From: Enemella dayhoffiae
Lineage (GTDB): Bacteria; Actinomycetota; Actinomycetes; Propionibacteriales; Propionibacteriaceae
Direction: 5' to 3'
DNA length: 64,000 nt
Assembly (NCBI RefSeq): GCF_002250625.1
Contig: NZ_NMVQ01000047.1
Span: 82,118 to 146,117 of the forward strand
Below the pieces are notes generated by a model that did no database searches, was not told the origin of the DNA, and was given only the letters and a program-made list of their open reading frames with translations. This document shows, piece by piece, positions 29,889-39,929 of the stretch. Both the position numbers and the translations under genes were made by a program. Each line of letters begins with the position of its first letter. Within the stretch, counting starts at the first letter, position 1.

Positions 29889-32800
29889 ATGTCTCTCGAC
29901 CTGGGGACCCTCTCTCTGACGATCGAAGCCGATGATCGCCTCACCGGGAAACTCCGAGGACTCGGCCGCGACGTGGACCGGATGCGCGGAGAGATGGACC
30001 GCGGCGGCCTGGGGGCTGGGCGGTCCCTGGCCGACGGGTTCTCTGCGGGCGCCCAGGCCATCTTCGGCACCTTCGCGAAGATCAGTGGGGCTGTCGCAGC
30101 ACTCGGTCTCGTCCAGATGGGCAAGATGGGCATCGAGGCCGGGATCAAGACGGCCGCCGGTATGGAGCAGGCCGAAATCGCCTTCACCACCATGCTCGGC
30201 TCGGGGCAGAAGGCCCAGGGGTTCCTCAACCAGCTGCAGCAGTTCGCCGCCAAGACCCCGTTCGAGTTCCCCGAGTTGCAGACCGCCGCATCGTCGCTGA
30301 TCTCGATCGGGATCGACGCCAACAAGGTCATCCCGATCATGACCACTCTCGGCAACGTGACCTCCGGCATGGGCACCGGCTCGGAGGGCGTGAAGCGCGC
30401 CACCGTTGCGCTGCAGCAGATGAACGCTGCCGGACGCATCACCGCAGAAGACCTGAACCAGTTGCGCGATGCCGGCATCCCTGTCTATGACCTGCTCGCA
30501 GCCGCCACCGGAAAGAGCAAGCAGGAGGTCGCCGACCTCGCACAGAAGGGCAAGCTCGGGCGCAAGGAGCTTGGGCAGCTGATGTCGGCACTCGAATCCG
30601 GCAAGGGCATGGAGCGCTTCGCGGGGCTGATGGACAAACAGTCCGCCTCGCTGTCCGGCATGATCTCGACGTTCAAGGACACTGTGAACGTCGGGATGGC
30701 GCAGGCACTCCAGCCGATGATTCCACTGATCAAGCAGTCCCTGGGCTGGCTGTCGGAATCCGTGCTACCCAAGGTCGTTTCTGGATTCCAGGTCGCTGCG
30801 CTCGGGCTCACTCACTTCGTCGCCGGCTGGCAGTCGCAGGAGGCGGGTCTTACCGGAATGGCCCTGTGGGGGCAAAAGGCCGCCCACTACTTCGACCTGG
30901 TCACCTCTGCGGTCCGAGGCGTCATCGGCGTACTGGTGCAGGGTGACTATCAGGGCCAGTTCTGGCAGAAGTTCGGCATCGAGGAGGACTCCCCTATCAT
31001 CGGGGTGCTCTTCAATGTGCGCGAGACCGTAATCGGGCTGGTGGGCTCGATTCAGGACAACTGGGCCGAGTTCGTCGACGTGCTGCAGGGCGGCGAGGGC
31101 GACGGGTCGCCGTGGCTGATGTCGATCGCCACTGTCATTCGTGAACTGTGGGTCAGTCTCTCCACTGCCGACTGGGCTGGCATCGGCAACACGATCACCA
31201 CGATGTTCACCAACCTCGGCAATGCCGACATTCAGCTCCCTGATATGTCCGGGGTGCTCGGTGTCGCCACGGCTGGGCTGGAGCTGCTCGCCAACAACAT
31301 GGACAAGGTTGTCGCGGCCCTGCCGTGGCTGATCGGGCTGATGGCTGCATGGAAGGGGCTGCAGGCCGCCAACAATCTGCTGGGCAGGGATTCCGCGATC
31401 GGTATGGGGATGCAGCTGGCGGGCAATATCGCTCTGACCGCATCGAACTTCTCACTGGCGGCGTCCATGCGCTCGGTCAGTGCAGCTCAAGCTACGCAGA
31501 ACACTGCCGAGTCGGTGGGGCTGCTCACCCGCATCCGCACCACCGCCGCAACTGTGGCGAAGACCGCTGCGGAATGGGCGGCTGGGGCGGCGACCCGTGC
31601 CGCCGCAGCAGGTCAGTGGCTGCTCAACGCAGCGATGACGGCAAACCCGATCGGCATTGTGGTGGTGGCCATCGCCGCCCTGGTGGCCGGAATCATCTGG
31701 GCATACAACAACGTCGGGTGGTTCCGCGACGGCCTGAATGCCGCCTGGAAGGTGATCTCGGCCGGGGCGCTGTGGCTGTGGAACAACGGCATCAAGCCTG
31801 CATTTGACGGAATCGTTGCGGTTCTGTCCGGAGTGGCCGCCTGGGTGACAGGTGTCTTCGTTGCCGGCTGGGGGCTGCTGCGCACCTATCTGATCGACCC
31901 GCTCGTGCAGGCTGGGACTGCGATCGCTGCATGGTGGTCCAGCACCTCCGCCTTCTTCGGCGAGTGGGGTGCGTGGATCGCCTCTGTCTTCGCCGCCGCC
32001 TGGGGCGTGCTCTACATCATCCTCATGCTGCCGATCCGGCTGGCGCAGATCGGGATTGACCTGGCGTGGCGGGGCATCGTCTTCGCGTTCAATGCAGCGA
32101 AGGATTTCGTACTGACCACCTTCGCCGTCGCGTGGGCGCTGGTGGAGACCTACCTGCTGGACCCGATGCGCCGAGTCTGGGCTGGAATCCAGTGGGTCTG
32201 GTCCGTGGTCACCGCGTCGTTCGTCGCGTTCTGGGGTTGGATCACCGGCGTCTTCGTGGGCTGGTGGAATCAGATCGAGCCCTACATCATGGGACCGCTT
32301 CGCCTGGCGAAGGATGGCCTTGAGTGGGTCTGGAATGTCGCCATCGTCGGCTCGTTCACTGCGGCTTGGAACTGGGTGACCAGCACCTTTATGGGTTGGT
32401 GGCGTAGCCTCACTGATCTACTGAAGGGGCCGATCGATACCGCGAAGGGATTCATCGACGGGATCCTGGGCGGAATCAAAGAATCCTTCCGGCTGACCGT
32501 CGAGGCCATCTCCTCAATCTGGGGTGGAGTCAAGGCCGCGGTCCGCGCCCCGATCGTCATCGCGGTCAAGGTCGGCAACTCGCTGGTCGACGGATTCAAC
32601 ACCTTGGCGGAGTTTGTGGAGCTCCCGAAGGCCCCGCGCATCGCCGACGTGCCAGAGTTCCAGACCGGCGGTCGGGTGAACCTGCCTTGGTCGGCTGGCG
32701 AGCGCGACCCCTATCTCGGCTTCACCCCGCGGGGCGCTTTCCGCTTCGAGGGTGAGGAATCCATCATCTCTCGGGCCAACACGAAGCGGATGGATGCCCA

Positions 32801-34091
32801 ATACCCGGGGGCATTGGATCACATCATCGCAACCGGGACGCTTCCCGCGTACGCCGGCGGTGGTCGCGTCCACCCCGTGCCCGGCTATCCGGTGAACTGG
32901 GGACGCGGCTATCACGGCGTGGATCGCGGCTTGGACATTCCTGCACCGACCGGGACACCGGTGGTGGCGATGCGGGACAGTGCCGTACTGGCTACCAACC
33001 GGTGGGGCTACTCGTACGGTAATCACGTCCGCACGTCCGATGGTGCGGTCTACGCGCACCTGTCACAGATCCTCGTCAGCATCGGGCAGATGCTGCGTGC
33101 CGGGCAGGTCCTCGGCGCTGTCGGTTCCACCGGCAACTCGACCGGACCACACTTGCATGTCACCGCCTACGACGGGGAGTCGGCGGTCGGGAAGATCATC
33201 GGCGCCAATATGGGCGTCGTCCAGCAGGCGGTCAACTACGTGGGGCAACTCAAGGACAAGTTCGCCGGCCCACTGAGGGACCTTCTTGGCGCCGGCGATC
33301 ATCCGATGGCGAAGATTGTCCGATCGATCCCGACCCGAGTCGCCGACGGGATGGTCAACATGGTCAAGGGCGCGGCCGATCGGATGATGGCCGTCTCCGA
33401 TAATGTGTCCGCCTCAACCCAGTCCGGTCCGAACCTGCTCGCGCAGATGTTCGGCATCGCGAAGGGTTGGGGGCTGGAGCGGCGCATTGCGCACATCATG
33501 GGCATCACGATGATGCAGGAGGCGTCCGGGCAGCTCGACTTCTCCCCGGATGAGAACAGCGACGTGGGTCCGTTCCAGCAGCGGACCCCCCGCGACGGTT
33601 CGATTCAGGCGCTCAACAACTTGGAGTACGCCATGCGGGTGTTCCTGTACGGCACCACGGCACGTCCGGGCAACGGGGATGGCGGCGGCTATCACGTGCC
33701 CGGACTGTTCGACAAGAACTGGCGCGGCATGGGGCTCGGGCAGGCCGCGCAGGCCGTCCAGGTATCGGCCTACCCGTCGTACTACGACAAGTGGATCCCG
33801 TTTGTTGACCGGGCGCTGACGGCCAACGGCTATGCCTCCGGCACGTTCTCTGCCGCCCGCGGCTTCAACTGGACCAGCGAGAAAGCCGCCGAGCTCGTCC
33901 TGAACCCGCAGCTCCGTCGCTACGACGGAGGCGAGCGCGTACTGAACGGATCCGACACTGCAGCGCTGCTCGGAAAGCCGAAGGAGCGAGAGTTCCACTA
34001 CCACGCCCGTGAGGTTCGCACGGACCCGCGCCGTGACGCCGAGGACGCCGCCTGGATGTGGCTCGACGCTTTCGAGAGGGGCTATGCATGA
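29889..34091 (+). CDS. Tape measure protein with two cell-wall enzyme domains
   Basis: 1400 residues; ATG chosen over an upstream GTG because AAGGAGG lies right before it. N-terminal tape-measure domain (ITAEDLNQLRDAGIPVYDLL near 180-200), then alternating Trp-rich hydrophobic segments. Near 985-1105 is an M23 endopeptidase (YHGVDRGLDIPAPTGTPV and PHLHVT carry the zinc ligands). Near 1185-1330 is a lysozyme-like transglycosylase region (MMQEASGQLDFSPDENSDVG, then PFQQ). It sets tail length and probably opens peptidoglycan during DNA entry. Stop overlaps the next ATG. Confidence 0.93.
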   Translation: MSLDLGTLSLTIEADDRLTGKLRGLGRDVDRMRGEMDRGGLGAGRSLADGFSAGAQAIFGTFAKISGAVAALGLVQMGKMGIEAGIKTAAGMEQAEIAFTTMLGSGQKAQGFLNQLQQFAAKTPFEFPELQTAASSLISIGIDANKVIPIMTTLGNVTSGMGTGSEGVKRATVALQQMNAAGRITAEDLNQLRDAGIPVYDLLAAATGKSKQEVADLAQKGKLGRKELGQLMSALESGKGMERFAGLMDKQSASLSGMISTFKDTVNVGMAQALQPMIPLIKQSLGWLSESVLPKVVSGFQVAALGLTHFVAGWQSQEAGLTGMALWGQKAAHYFDLVTSAVRGVIGVLVQGDYQGQFWQKFGIEEDSPIIGVLFNVRETVIGLVGSIQDNWAEFVDVLQGGEGDGSPWLMSIATVIRELWVSLSTADWAGIGNTITTMFTNLGNADIQLPDMSGVLGVATAGLELLANNMDKVVAALPWLIGLMAAWKGLQAANNLLGRDSAIGMGMQLAGNIALTASNFSLAASMRSVSAAQATQNTAESVGLLTRIRTTAATVAKTAAEWAAGAATRAAAAGQWLLNAAMTANPIGIVVVAIAALVAGIIWAYNNVGWFRDGLNAAWKVISAGALWLWNNGIKPAFDGIVAVLSGVAAWVTGVFVAGWGLLRTYLIDPLVQAGTAIAAWWSSTSAFFGEWGAWIASVFAAAWGVLYIILMLPIRLAQIGIDLAWRGIVFAFNAAKDFVLTTFAVAWALVETYLLDPMRRVWAGIQWVWSVVTASFVAFWGWITGVFVGWWNQIEPYIMGPLRLAKDGLEWVWNVAIVGSFTAAWNWVTSTFMGWWRSLTDLLKGPIDTAKGFIDGILGGIKESFRLTVEAISSIWGGVKAAVRAPIVIAVKVGNSLVDGFNTLAEFVELPKAPRIADVPEFQTGGRVNLPWSAGERDPYLGFTPRGAFRFEGEESIISRANTKRMDAQYPGALDHIIATGTLPAYAGGGRVHPVPGYPVNWGRGYHGVDRGLDIPAPTGTPVVAMRDSAVLATNRWGYSYGNHVRTSDGAVYAHLSQILVSIGQMLRAGQVLGAVGSTGNSTGPHLHVTAYDGESAVGKIIGANMGVVQQAVNYVGQLKDKFAGPLRDLLGAGDHPMAKIVRSIPTRVADGMVNMVKGAADRMMAVSDNVSASTQSGPNLLAQMFGIAKGWGLERRIAHIMGITMMQEASGQLDFSPDENSDVGPFQQRTPRDGSIQALNNLEYAMRVFLYGTTARPGNGDGGGYHVPGLFDKNWRGMGLGQAAQAVQVSAYPSYYDKWIPFVDRALTANGYASGTFSAARGFNWTSEKAAELVLNPQLRRYDGGERVLNGSDTAALLGKPKEREFHYHAREVRTDPRRDAEDAAWMWLDAFERGYA

Positions 34092-34972
34092 GGACCCTCA
34101 CATTCACCGACGGACACGCTCTGCAACTCGCCGCCTCCCGACTGGGCGAGTCTGCCGATCCCAGAGCTCGGGCTCGGGTGACCAAGTTGGAGGGCTGGGT
34201 TGACGGTGCATCGCCGGAAACCGAGTGGGTGAACCGGATCTCCGATGGGCTGTTTCCCGCGGAGACAAGGCACGGCGGGCGCAAGCTCACGATCGGCGTC
34301 CGGGAATGGCTGCCGTCAGCACGGGAGACCATCGCTCGCGCTCGGCAGGTTGGCGGCTCGTTCCCCTCAGGGATGGGCTCCGGGGTGTTGACTGTGGCTG
34401 ACGAGTTTGACACCATCTCCGCGGTCTCGCTCGCGCTGGATGGCAACCGCAAGGTTCGCTACTCGGTCGACTCGTGCATGGTCGAGTGGGAGCTCCCCCT
34501 CATCTCTCCCGATCCCTACCTGTATGGGGTTCCGCAGGCGATGCGGATTGTCACCCCCGGCGCGGGGCGGGGTTTGGTGTGGCCGCTGTTCCGGAACAAG
34601 GCCGGCCAGCAGATCGGGCGACTCGACTGGGGCACCCCGGACGAGTCCGACACGGAACCGCTGACGAACACCGGGAACGCGACCGCCTATCCGGTGGTGC
34701 GGGTTCACGGGAACTTCCCGGCCGGGTTCGAGCTCGTTCTCGCCGCCGGTGGGTGGCATCGGATCGTTTTCAACGCCGACATCCGGGGGCGGGAGATTGT
34801 CGTGGACTTCGCCGGGTCGGTGACAGTCGACGGGGTCGACATGACGTGGGCGTTGAGCGAACGCGGCTGGGCCGGGGTGGAGCCGGGACAGCAAATGTCT
34901 GCCTCGATCCGGTCGCTGTCGGCGGAAGGGTCCGGCACCGCTGATGTGGAACTTCGGGCCACGTATCTCTAA
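34088..34972 (+). CDS. Distal tail (Dit-like) protein
   Basis: 294 residues, ATGA overlap with the tape measure. Two beta-rich parts: an N-terminal ring domain (GVREWLPSARETIARARQVGG) and a C-terminal galectin-like domain (NATAYPVVRVHGNFPAGFEL, GREIVVDFAGSVTVDG). This matches Dit/T4 gp-like hub proteins that connect tube to baseplate. Order directly after the tape measure is standard. Confidence 0.78.
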   Translation: MRTLTFTDGHALQLAASRLGESADPRARARVTKLEGWVDGASPETEWVNRISDGLFPAETRHGGRKLTIGVREWLPSARETIARARQVGGSFPSGMGSGVLTVADEFDTISAVSLALDGNRKVRYSVDSCMVEWELPLISPDPYLYGVPQAMRIVTPGAGRGLVWPLFRNKAGQQIGRLDWGTPDESDTEPLTNTGNATAYPVVRVHGNFPAGFELVLAAGGWHRIVFNADIRGREIVVDFAGSVTVDGVDMTWALSERGWAGVEPGQQMSASIRSLSAEGSGTADVELRATYL

Positions 34973-34990
34973 GCAGGAAAGGATAATCTG

Positions 34991-35839
34991 ATGGGCCAGT
35001 TCGGCTTGGATGATGCTCTATCCCCCACGGTCCCCGAGGACATGCAGCGGGTGATTCAGGCAATGTACCCGACCGCCTCAACCGGGCCGATCATGATCGG
35101 TGGCGGTGTTGCGGGCCGCTCCGACATGGCGTATGGCTACACGGCGGGTGCGGGAATCGTCGGCACCGCACACGGTGGTGTGATCGTGACTTGGCTGGCC
35201 GGTCAGACCGCGCCGGTGCCGCAGCCTGCCACGTCCCGACTGGACATAGTGTATGTGGGTCTCGATGGTGCGGTTCGTGTCGCAGCCGGCACCGCACCGC
35301 CTGCGGGATCGTGCGTGCTGGACAAGATGCGGCTGCAGGCCGGGAGCACCTCCACAGCGTCTGCTACCCGTGAGTGGGACAAGAACTATGCCATGCCCTA
35401 CGGCGGATCCGAGGGCTATCTGGACATGGACATTCACCCGTTGACGAATGCGCCGGTCTCCCGCACGTGGCACACGTTCTCCACCCTGGATTTCACGGTG
35501 CGAACCGATCGGCACATTGACGTGATCGCGAGGCAGGCTGTCACCTCATATCCGCCTGCGAGCCTGCCAGACTCGGATATGCGAAAGCTCGGGCCGGGCT
35601 CGATGCTGTACGCCTTCAACCTCGACGGCGTGCTGATGGAGTCGATGGAGGTGCCGTTCGACCGCAGATGGACAGCGCACTATGCCGGCTGCCGGGCGTG
35701 GAAGGTCCAAGCGGGCACGCACCAAATCAGGATCGACCGCATGTGTACCTGGGGTGCGGATCCCGTCAGGTTCGGCGGCGGGGTGGACAAGTTCGTTGGC
35801 GAGATGGCGGCGGTGCTGGACGTTGGGGTGGCCGAGTAG
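34991..35839 (+). CDS. Minor tail protein
   Basis: 282 residues, ATG after AAAGGATAAT. N-terminal part has ASTGPIMIGGGVAGRSDMAY and SRLDIVYVGLDGAVRVAAGT, a beta-rich 'received DUF' pattern of actinophage minor tail proteins. The second half is also beta-rich with IDRMCTWGAD. Probably a baseplate or side-fibre component; exact role unknown. Its stop abuts the next start. Confidence 0.7.
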   Translation: MGQFGLDDALSPTVPEDMQRVIQAMYPTASTGPIMIGGGVAGRSDMAYGYTAGAGIVGTAHGGVIVTWLAGQTAPVPQPATSRLDIVYVGLDGAVRVAAGTAPPAGSCVLDKMRLQAGSTSTASATREWDKNYAMPYGGSEGYLDMDIHPLTNAPVSRTWHTFSTLDFTVRTDRHIDVIARQAVTSYPPASLPDSDMRKLGPGSMLYAFNLDGVLMESMEVPFDRRWTAHYAGCRAWKVQAGTHQIRIDRMCTWGADPVRFGGGVDKFVGEMAAVLDVGVAE

Positions 35840-37156
35840 ATGTACTCGGTCCGGCTGGCCGACACGCTCACCGGGCAGGTTGGTGCGACTCTTCCGGCTG
35901 CCGCAACCGGTTCGTGGGCTGATGCGATCAACGGTCCCACCTCGTGCGAGGTGAAGGTTCCTACGTCGTGGCTGCTGCGACAGCCTCGGGAGCGGTGGGC
36001 GGCGTGGTCGGCGTCGCTGCTGGTGTGCTGGGACGGGCATCCGCTGGTGTGGGGACCGATCCTTGATGATCCCGAGGGCGACGAGAAGTTCGTGACGTTG
36101 AAGGCGGGCGGGCTGTGGTCGCTGCTGGCGCACCGTGTGGTCACTGATCGGGACTACGGCGATGCCGGGGTGACGCGGGCGCAGATCACCGCGACAGCGA
36201 TGGGCTGGCTGAAAGACCGCGCCCCCGAAGATGTGGCACGTAAGGCGGTCAACGAACTCTTGGATTCCGGCGCGTATGCGGCGGGGTCGTGGACGGGTGA
36301 CAAGTGGTCGGCGCCGGTCCCGGAGGGGGATCCGATCATCTACCATCTGCAGGCGTGGCGCGGCTACCACGGCGCGACTTTGGGTGAGTCTGTGGTGGCA
36401 CTCCGTGAGGGGTCGCTGGGTACGATCGCCCGACGTTTGGTGGAGCTCGCGCAGCTCCGGCCGAACGGCTGGTTTCCGATCCGCTACGCCTCCCCCGAAG
36501 AGCTCGGCACCAACCGGGAGCGGACCTATGAGGGGTTCAACCTGGGCAACAACTCCGTGGCGAAGCGTTTGGAGGAGATCTCCGAGGTGGTCAACGGTCC
36601 GGATCTTGCGTTTCGGCCGGAGTGGGTTCCGGGCATGGAGGGTTCGCGGGTGCAGTGGGCGATGTGTCACGGCACCGAGGCGATGCCGGAGTTGTGGCAG
36701 GAACACTCTCATGTGCTGGATCTCACCGCCAGGAAGGGCAAGGCGGTCGCTAAGAAACTCACCTCCAAGTTCCTCCCGGTGCGCAGGGTGTATGCGACGG
36801 GTGCGGGGCAGGACCAGGGGACGCTGATCCGGGTCGAGACCGAGCCGGAGGTGCAGGGCCTTCCGCATTTGGAGACGGTGATCGCGGATACGCAGGTCGA
36901 GGATTGGGCGCTGCTGTCGGCGCGGGCGCGGGGCGTGTTGGAGCAGGGCCGACAGGTCCAGCTTGCGGCTTCGGTGTCGGCGCACGATTTCCCGCCACAC
37001 ACCAACTGGGCGGGCGAGGCGTGGGATGTGCACATGCCGGGCGGGTTTGTGCAGCTCGAAAAGGGCACCTACCGAATGCGGTGCCTGTCCCGCAGCGGGA
37101 AGTTCGACTCGCACGTGGTCGATTTGGAAATGCAGCCGGAGGAGATGATCGCATGA
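35840..37156 (+). CDS. Baseplate hub protein (ReqiPepy6 Gp37-like)
   Basis: 438 residues, ATG immediately after the preceding stop codon. N-terminal SVRLADTLTGQVGATLPAA, then LVCWDGHPLVWGPILDD and later GTIARRLVELAQLRPNGWFP fit the Gp37-like/prophage tail-endopeptidase family that forms the central hub in actinobacterial siphoviruses. C-terminal YRMRCLSRSGKFDSHVVDLE strengthens that. No catalytic motif was identified. ATGA overlap with the fibre gene. Confidence 0.75.
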   Translation: MYSVRLADTLTGQVGATLPAAATGSWADAINGPTSCEVKVPTSWLLRQPRERWAAWSASLLVCWDGHPLVWGPILDDPEGDEKFVTLKAGGLWSLLAHRVVTDRDYGDAGVTRAQITATAMGWLKDRAPEDVARKAVNELLDSGAYAAGSWTGDKWSAPVPEGDPIIYHLQAWRGYHGATLGESVVALREGSLGTIARRLVELAQLRPNGWFPIRYASPEELGTNRERTYEGFNLGNNSVAKRLEEISEVVNGPDLAFRPEWVPGMEGSRVQWAMCHGTEAMPELWQEHSHVLDLTARKGKAVAKKLTSKFLPVRRVYATGAGQDQGTLIRVETEPEVQGLPHLETVIADTQVEDWALLSARARGVLEQGRQVQLAASVSAHDFPPHTNWAGEAWDVHMPGGFVQLEKGTYRMRCLSRSGKFDSHVVDLEMQPEEMIA

Positions 37157-39123
37157 AGCGCACGAATCTGCACGAGGGGCCAGCCGCCCAGATCGGGCGT
37201 TTGGTGGGGGGCGTGAAGCGTCTCGCGGAGGCTGCGCACACCCGTCCCTCAGGGGTGCAGGTGCTTCGGCCTGGGGCGGATGTGTCATGGGAGGGGTCGA
37301 GCGGCACGCCCGTCTCGGTGCGGGAGACGGCTGCGCAGGCCGACCAACTCGCCGAGGAACTGGCGGCTGCCGAGGTCACGCTCGCGGAAGCTCGGGACCG
37401 GCTGGAGCAGGCCGAGGCAGACATTTCCGCTGCTGCCGAACAGGTGGCGGATGCGCTCGCGACCGCGCAGCAGGCACGTGATGCGGTAGCAACGAAGGCA
37501 ACCATCCTCACCGGAACAGCGGAACCGACCCCTGCCGATGCGGACGGGCAGGACGAGGGCACCTTGTGGCGGGTGACCGACACCTCCGGCACGCGCGAGT
37601 GGGTGCTGCGCTCGGGCCAGTGGCAGCCGGTCCTGCCGGTGCTGGACGTGTCCCGGCTGACGGTGACCGACACGGCGCGCATGGCACAGGTCGCGGCAGA
37701 GAAGATCATCGCGGACGCTGGCTATTACGGCTTGGTCACCACCGACCTGCTGGTGGCAGGGCAGGCTGATATCGGCAATGCGATTGCGCAGAAGTTCGCG
37801 GCCGCGTTGGCCAGCATCATCAAAGCCCGGATCGAGAACCTGGAGGTCACCGAGGGCGCCACGATCAGTGACGCGGTGATCCAGAAGCTTTCCACGCAGC
37901 AGATCAGCTCGCGGGAGTTCAAGGCCATCGCGGCTGACGGGTCGTGGTCCGGGATGATGCCGGAGGGCTTCCTCGCCTACGACAAGGATGGCGGCCTCAC
38001 GCTCCGGCTGAATGGCCGCGACAACATCGTCACGGGCAAGTTCGCGACCGCCCTCACCGGCCCACGGGTCGAGTTGTCCAACGACATCTGGGGCGGGAGC
38101 TTCTGGTCCGGAATGCGTTTCTGGGGCAACGACACCACGCTGATCCCCGCTGAGGCGAAACTGTTGGGGCAAGGCGCGTGGACCAACCAGGGCGTGACGT
38201 TCGACCCGGGAACCCTGTTCTTCACCAGTGCCTACACCGATTCGGGGGCAAAGGCGCGGGGCGAGGTCGCGATCGGGCCGAACTTCATCGACCTCAACCT
38301 CACCAGCGGGGCGGGCTCCTATCAGCCTGCCCGCATCCAGATGCGCAAAGACTCAGTCCTGCTGCGCACCAGCTCAGGGAGGGTTGAGGTCATCCCGTCC
38401 GGGGCGTCCCTGGAGTCCGAGGGCAAGGGTTACCTCCGCGTCGATGCGAGCGGCATCGAGGCATTCGTCGATCACCCCCAGGACGCCCTCCTGTTTGGTG
38501 CCAGAAACGGCCGCTTCTACGTGGGCCAGCGCGACATCTATGGGGCAATCACGGAACGGTTCGCCATCTACTCGGACGGCACCGGGGCGAAACTGCTGGG
38601 CTCTAATCTGCTGACGGAAGCCAGACTTGCCGGGAACGGCTCGGCCACGACCGTGGCCCGATCTGATCATCTCCACGATGGCCGCTATGCCTACGCCACA
38701 CACTCCCACCCGCTTCCCGACATCCAGTGCCTGCGCCGCTCAAACATCGACTACTACATCAACAACGGCGCGGCATCGCGGATCAACTTTGACCTCGGCA
38801 CGCTCGGGTCCGGCATGTCGTGGGACGGCACTAACCGCCAGTTGGTGATCGATACCGCCGGGCTGTACGAAGTCTGCTTTGGAGTCTCCACCGACACTGC
38901 GTCCGGAACCCCTGCCTGGTATCCCCGGCTGCAGTTCAACGGGACCACCCTCTACACCGCGCGTACCGCACCCAACACCGGAGTGATGGAGACCAAGACA
39001 CTGCGCTGCCCTGCCGGGTCACGAATCTCGGTGGAGGTCGCCAACTTCACCGGGGTCCAGATGCACGTCATGAGCAACGCCGACCTGACGTACCTGTCCG
39101 CGATCCTCGTAGGAGTCATCTGA
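37153..39123 (+). CDS. Tail fibre / receptor-binding protein
   Basis: 656 residues. Basic lead, then a long Ala/Glu coiled coil (about 60-115: RETAAQADQLAEELAAAEVT), a beta-helical region with ADAGYYGLVTTDLLVAGQAD, and a fibre-like middle. Near residue 495 a His-rich ARSDHLHDGRYAYATHSHP marks the start of the C-terminal head, a C1q/TNF-like jelly roll (NRQLVIDTAGLYEVCFGVST, LQFNGTTLY). The head probably contacts the host receptor. Whether that receptor involves the Flp pilus cannot be told. Confidence 0.8.
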   Translation: MKRTNLHEGPAAQIGRLVGGVKRLAEAAHTRPSGVQVLRPGADVSWEGSSGTPVSVRETAAQADQLAEELAAAEVTLAEARDRLEQAEADISAAAEQVADALATAQQARDAVATKATILTGTAEPTPADADGQDEGTLWRVTDTSGTREWVLRSGQWQPVLPVLDVSRLTVTDTARMAQVAAEKIIADAGYYGLVTTDLLVAGQADIGNAIAQKFAAALASIIKARIENLEVTEGATISDAVIQKLSTQQISSREFKAIAADGSWSGMMPEGFLAYDKDGGLTLRLNGRDNIVTGKFATALTGPRVELSNDIWGGSFWSGMRFWGNDTTLIPAEAKLLGQGAWTNQGVTFDPGTLFFTSAYTDSGAKARGEVAIGPNFIDLNLTSGAGSYQPARIQMRKDSVLLRTSSGRVEVIPSGASLESEGKGYLRVDASGIEAFVDHPQDALLFGARNGRFYVGQRDIYGAITERFAIYSDGTGAKLLGSNLLTEARLAGNGSATTVARSDHLHDGRYAYATHSHPLPDIQCLRRSNIDYYINNGAASRINFDLGTLGSGMSWDGTNRQLVIDTAGLYEVCFGVSTDTASGTPAWYPRLQFNGTTLYTARTAPNTGVMETKTLRCPAGSRISVEVANFTGVQMHVMSNADLTYLSAILVGVI

Positions 39124-39467
39124 TGAGCCTCATGTCCATCATTACCGCATCTACCGACCCCCACATCACCCTCCGCGTCCGCGCAGCCGCTGTGCAGGAA
39201 GGCGTCCCGAACGCTGCCTCGTGGGCAGCCGCGAACATGGACCGTATTGTCGCGATCGAGGTCAACGGCGAATCCGTGGCCGGCAAGTTCACCTCGGCCT
39301 CCGACTACCTCCACGCCTATGTCGCACAGAAGTCCGCCGAGATCAATATCCCCGGCGCGCCACCGATCAAGCTGACCCTCGACGTGGAGATCGGCGCATT
39401 CCCGGCCGCAGTGTCGGATGAGCTGATCATTGCCGCAGTCAACGCGGTCAGGGCAGAGCAGGCCTGA
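39123..39467 (+). CDS. Small tail-region protein, 114 residues
   Basis: ATG shares its A with the fibre stop. SLMSIITASTDPHITLRVRA then NAASWAAANMDRIVAIEV and a beta/helix end (ELIIAAVNAVRAEQA). Such proteins are common between fibre and lysis genes in actinophages; possibly a fibre chaperone. Not recognised. Confidence 0.65.
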   Translation: MSLMSIITASTDPHITLRVRAAAVQEGVPNAASWAAANMDRIVAIEVNGESVAGKFTSASDYLHAYVAQKSAEINIPGAPPIKLTLDVEIGAFPAAVSDELIIAAVNAVRAEQA

Positions 39468-39473
39468 TCCGAA

Positions 39474-39929
39474 GTGGTTGCCTGGATGGGGCGGATGGAG
39501 CAGGCGCTGAGGCGGCACCTGACCATCCTCACAGTGCTCACCGTCGCCCTGGCCGCCGCGCACATCGCGCTGGCCGGGCTCTACTTGATCGACCGTGCCG
39601 CACCCGCGATCGTCCCGGTCGGCATGCCCGACTGGCTCGAGGTCTTCATCCTGTCCGGCGACGACCACTTCTGGATCGTGCTCCACGCTACGGCCGCCCT
39701 CGCTCTGATCGCGGCCCTGGTCGTCGGGGTGCTCCGCGCCCTCGCGGCGTTCCTGTCGCAGACGGTGTGGGCGGCGTGGTGCGTGGTGATCTTCCTGTGG
39801 TCGCTGTGGACCTCACCCCCGGTCTCGCTCGCCGCGCCAGTCCTGCTGGCCATCCTGACCGTGCCGCTCGGGCGGGTCGTGGCCAGCACATGGACCGATG
39901 AGGAGATGCACTGCCGGCGGAAAGGGTGA
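39474..39929 (+). CDS. Multi-helix membrane protein
   Basis: 151 residues from a GTG; ATGs at 39486 and 39495 are alternatives. Hydrophobic segments near residues 17-38, 62-85, 90-108 and 112-130. C-terminus short and charged (TDEEMHCRRKG). Located between tail and lysis genes, so it may assist lysis, like the extra holin-like proteins of actinophages. The stop overlaps the next GTG. Confidence 0.65.
   Translation: MVAWMGRMEQALRRHLTILTVLTVALAAAHIALAGLYLIDRAAPAIVPVGMPDWLEVFILSGDDHFWIVLHATAALALIAALVVGVLRALAAFLSQTVWAAWCVVIFLWSLWTSPPVSLAAPVLLAILTVPLGRVVASTWTDEEMHCRRKG

Noticed and set aside
35546..37288. 580-codon minus-strand frame over the tail hub gene
   Set aside because: Arg/His/Pro-rich shadow; no domains.
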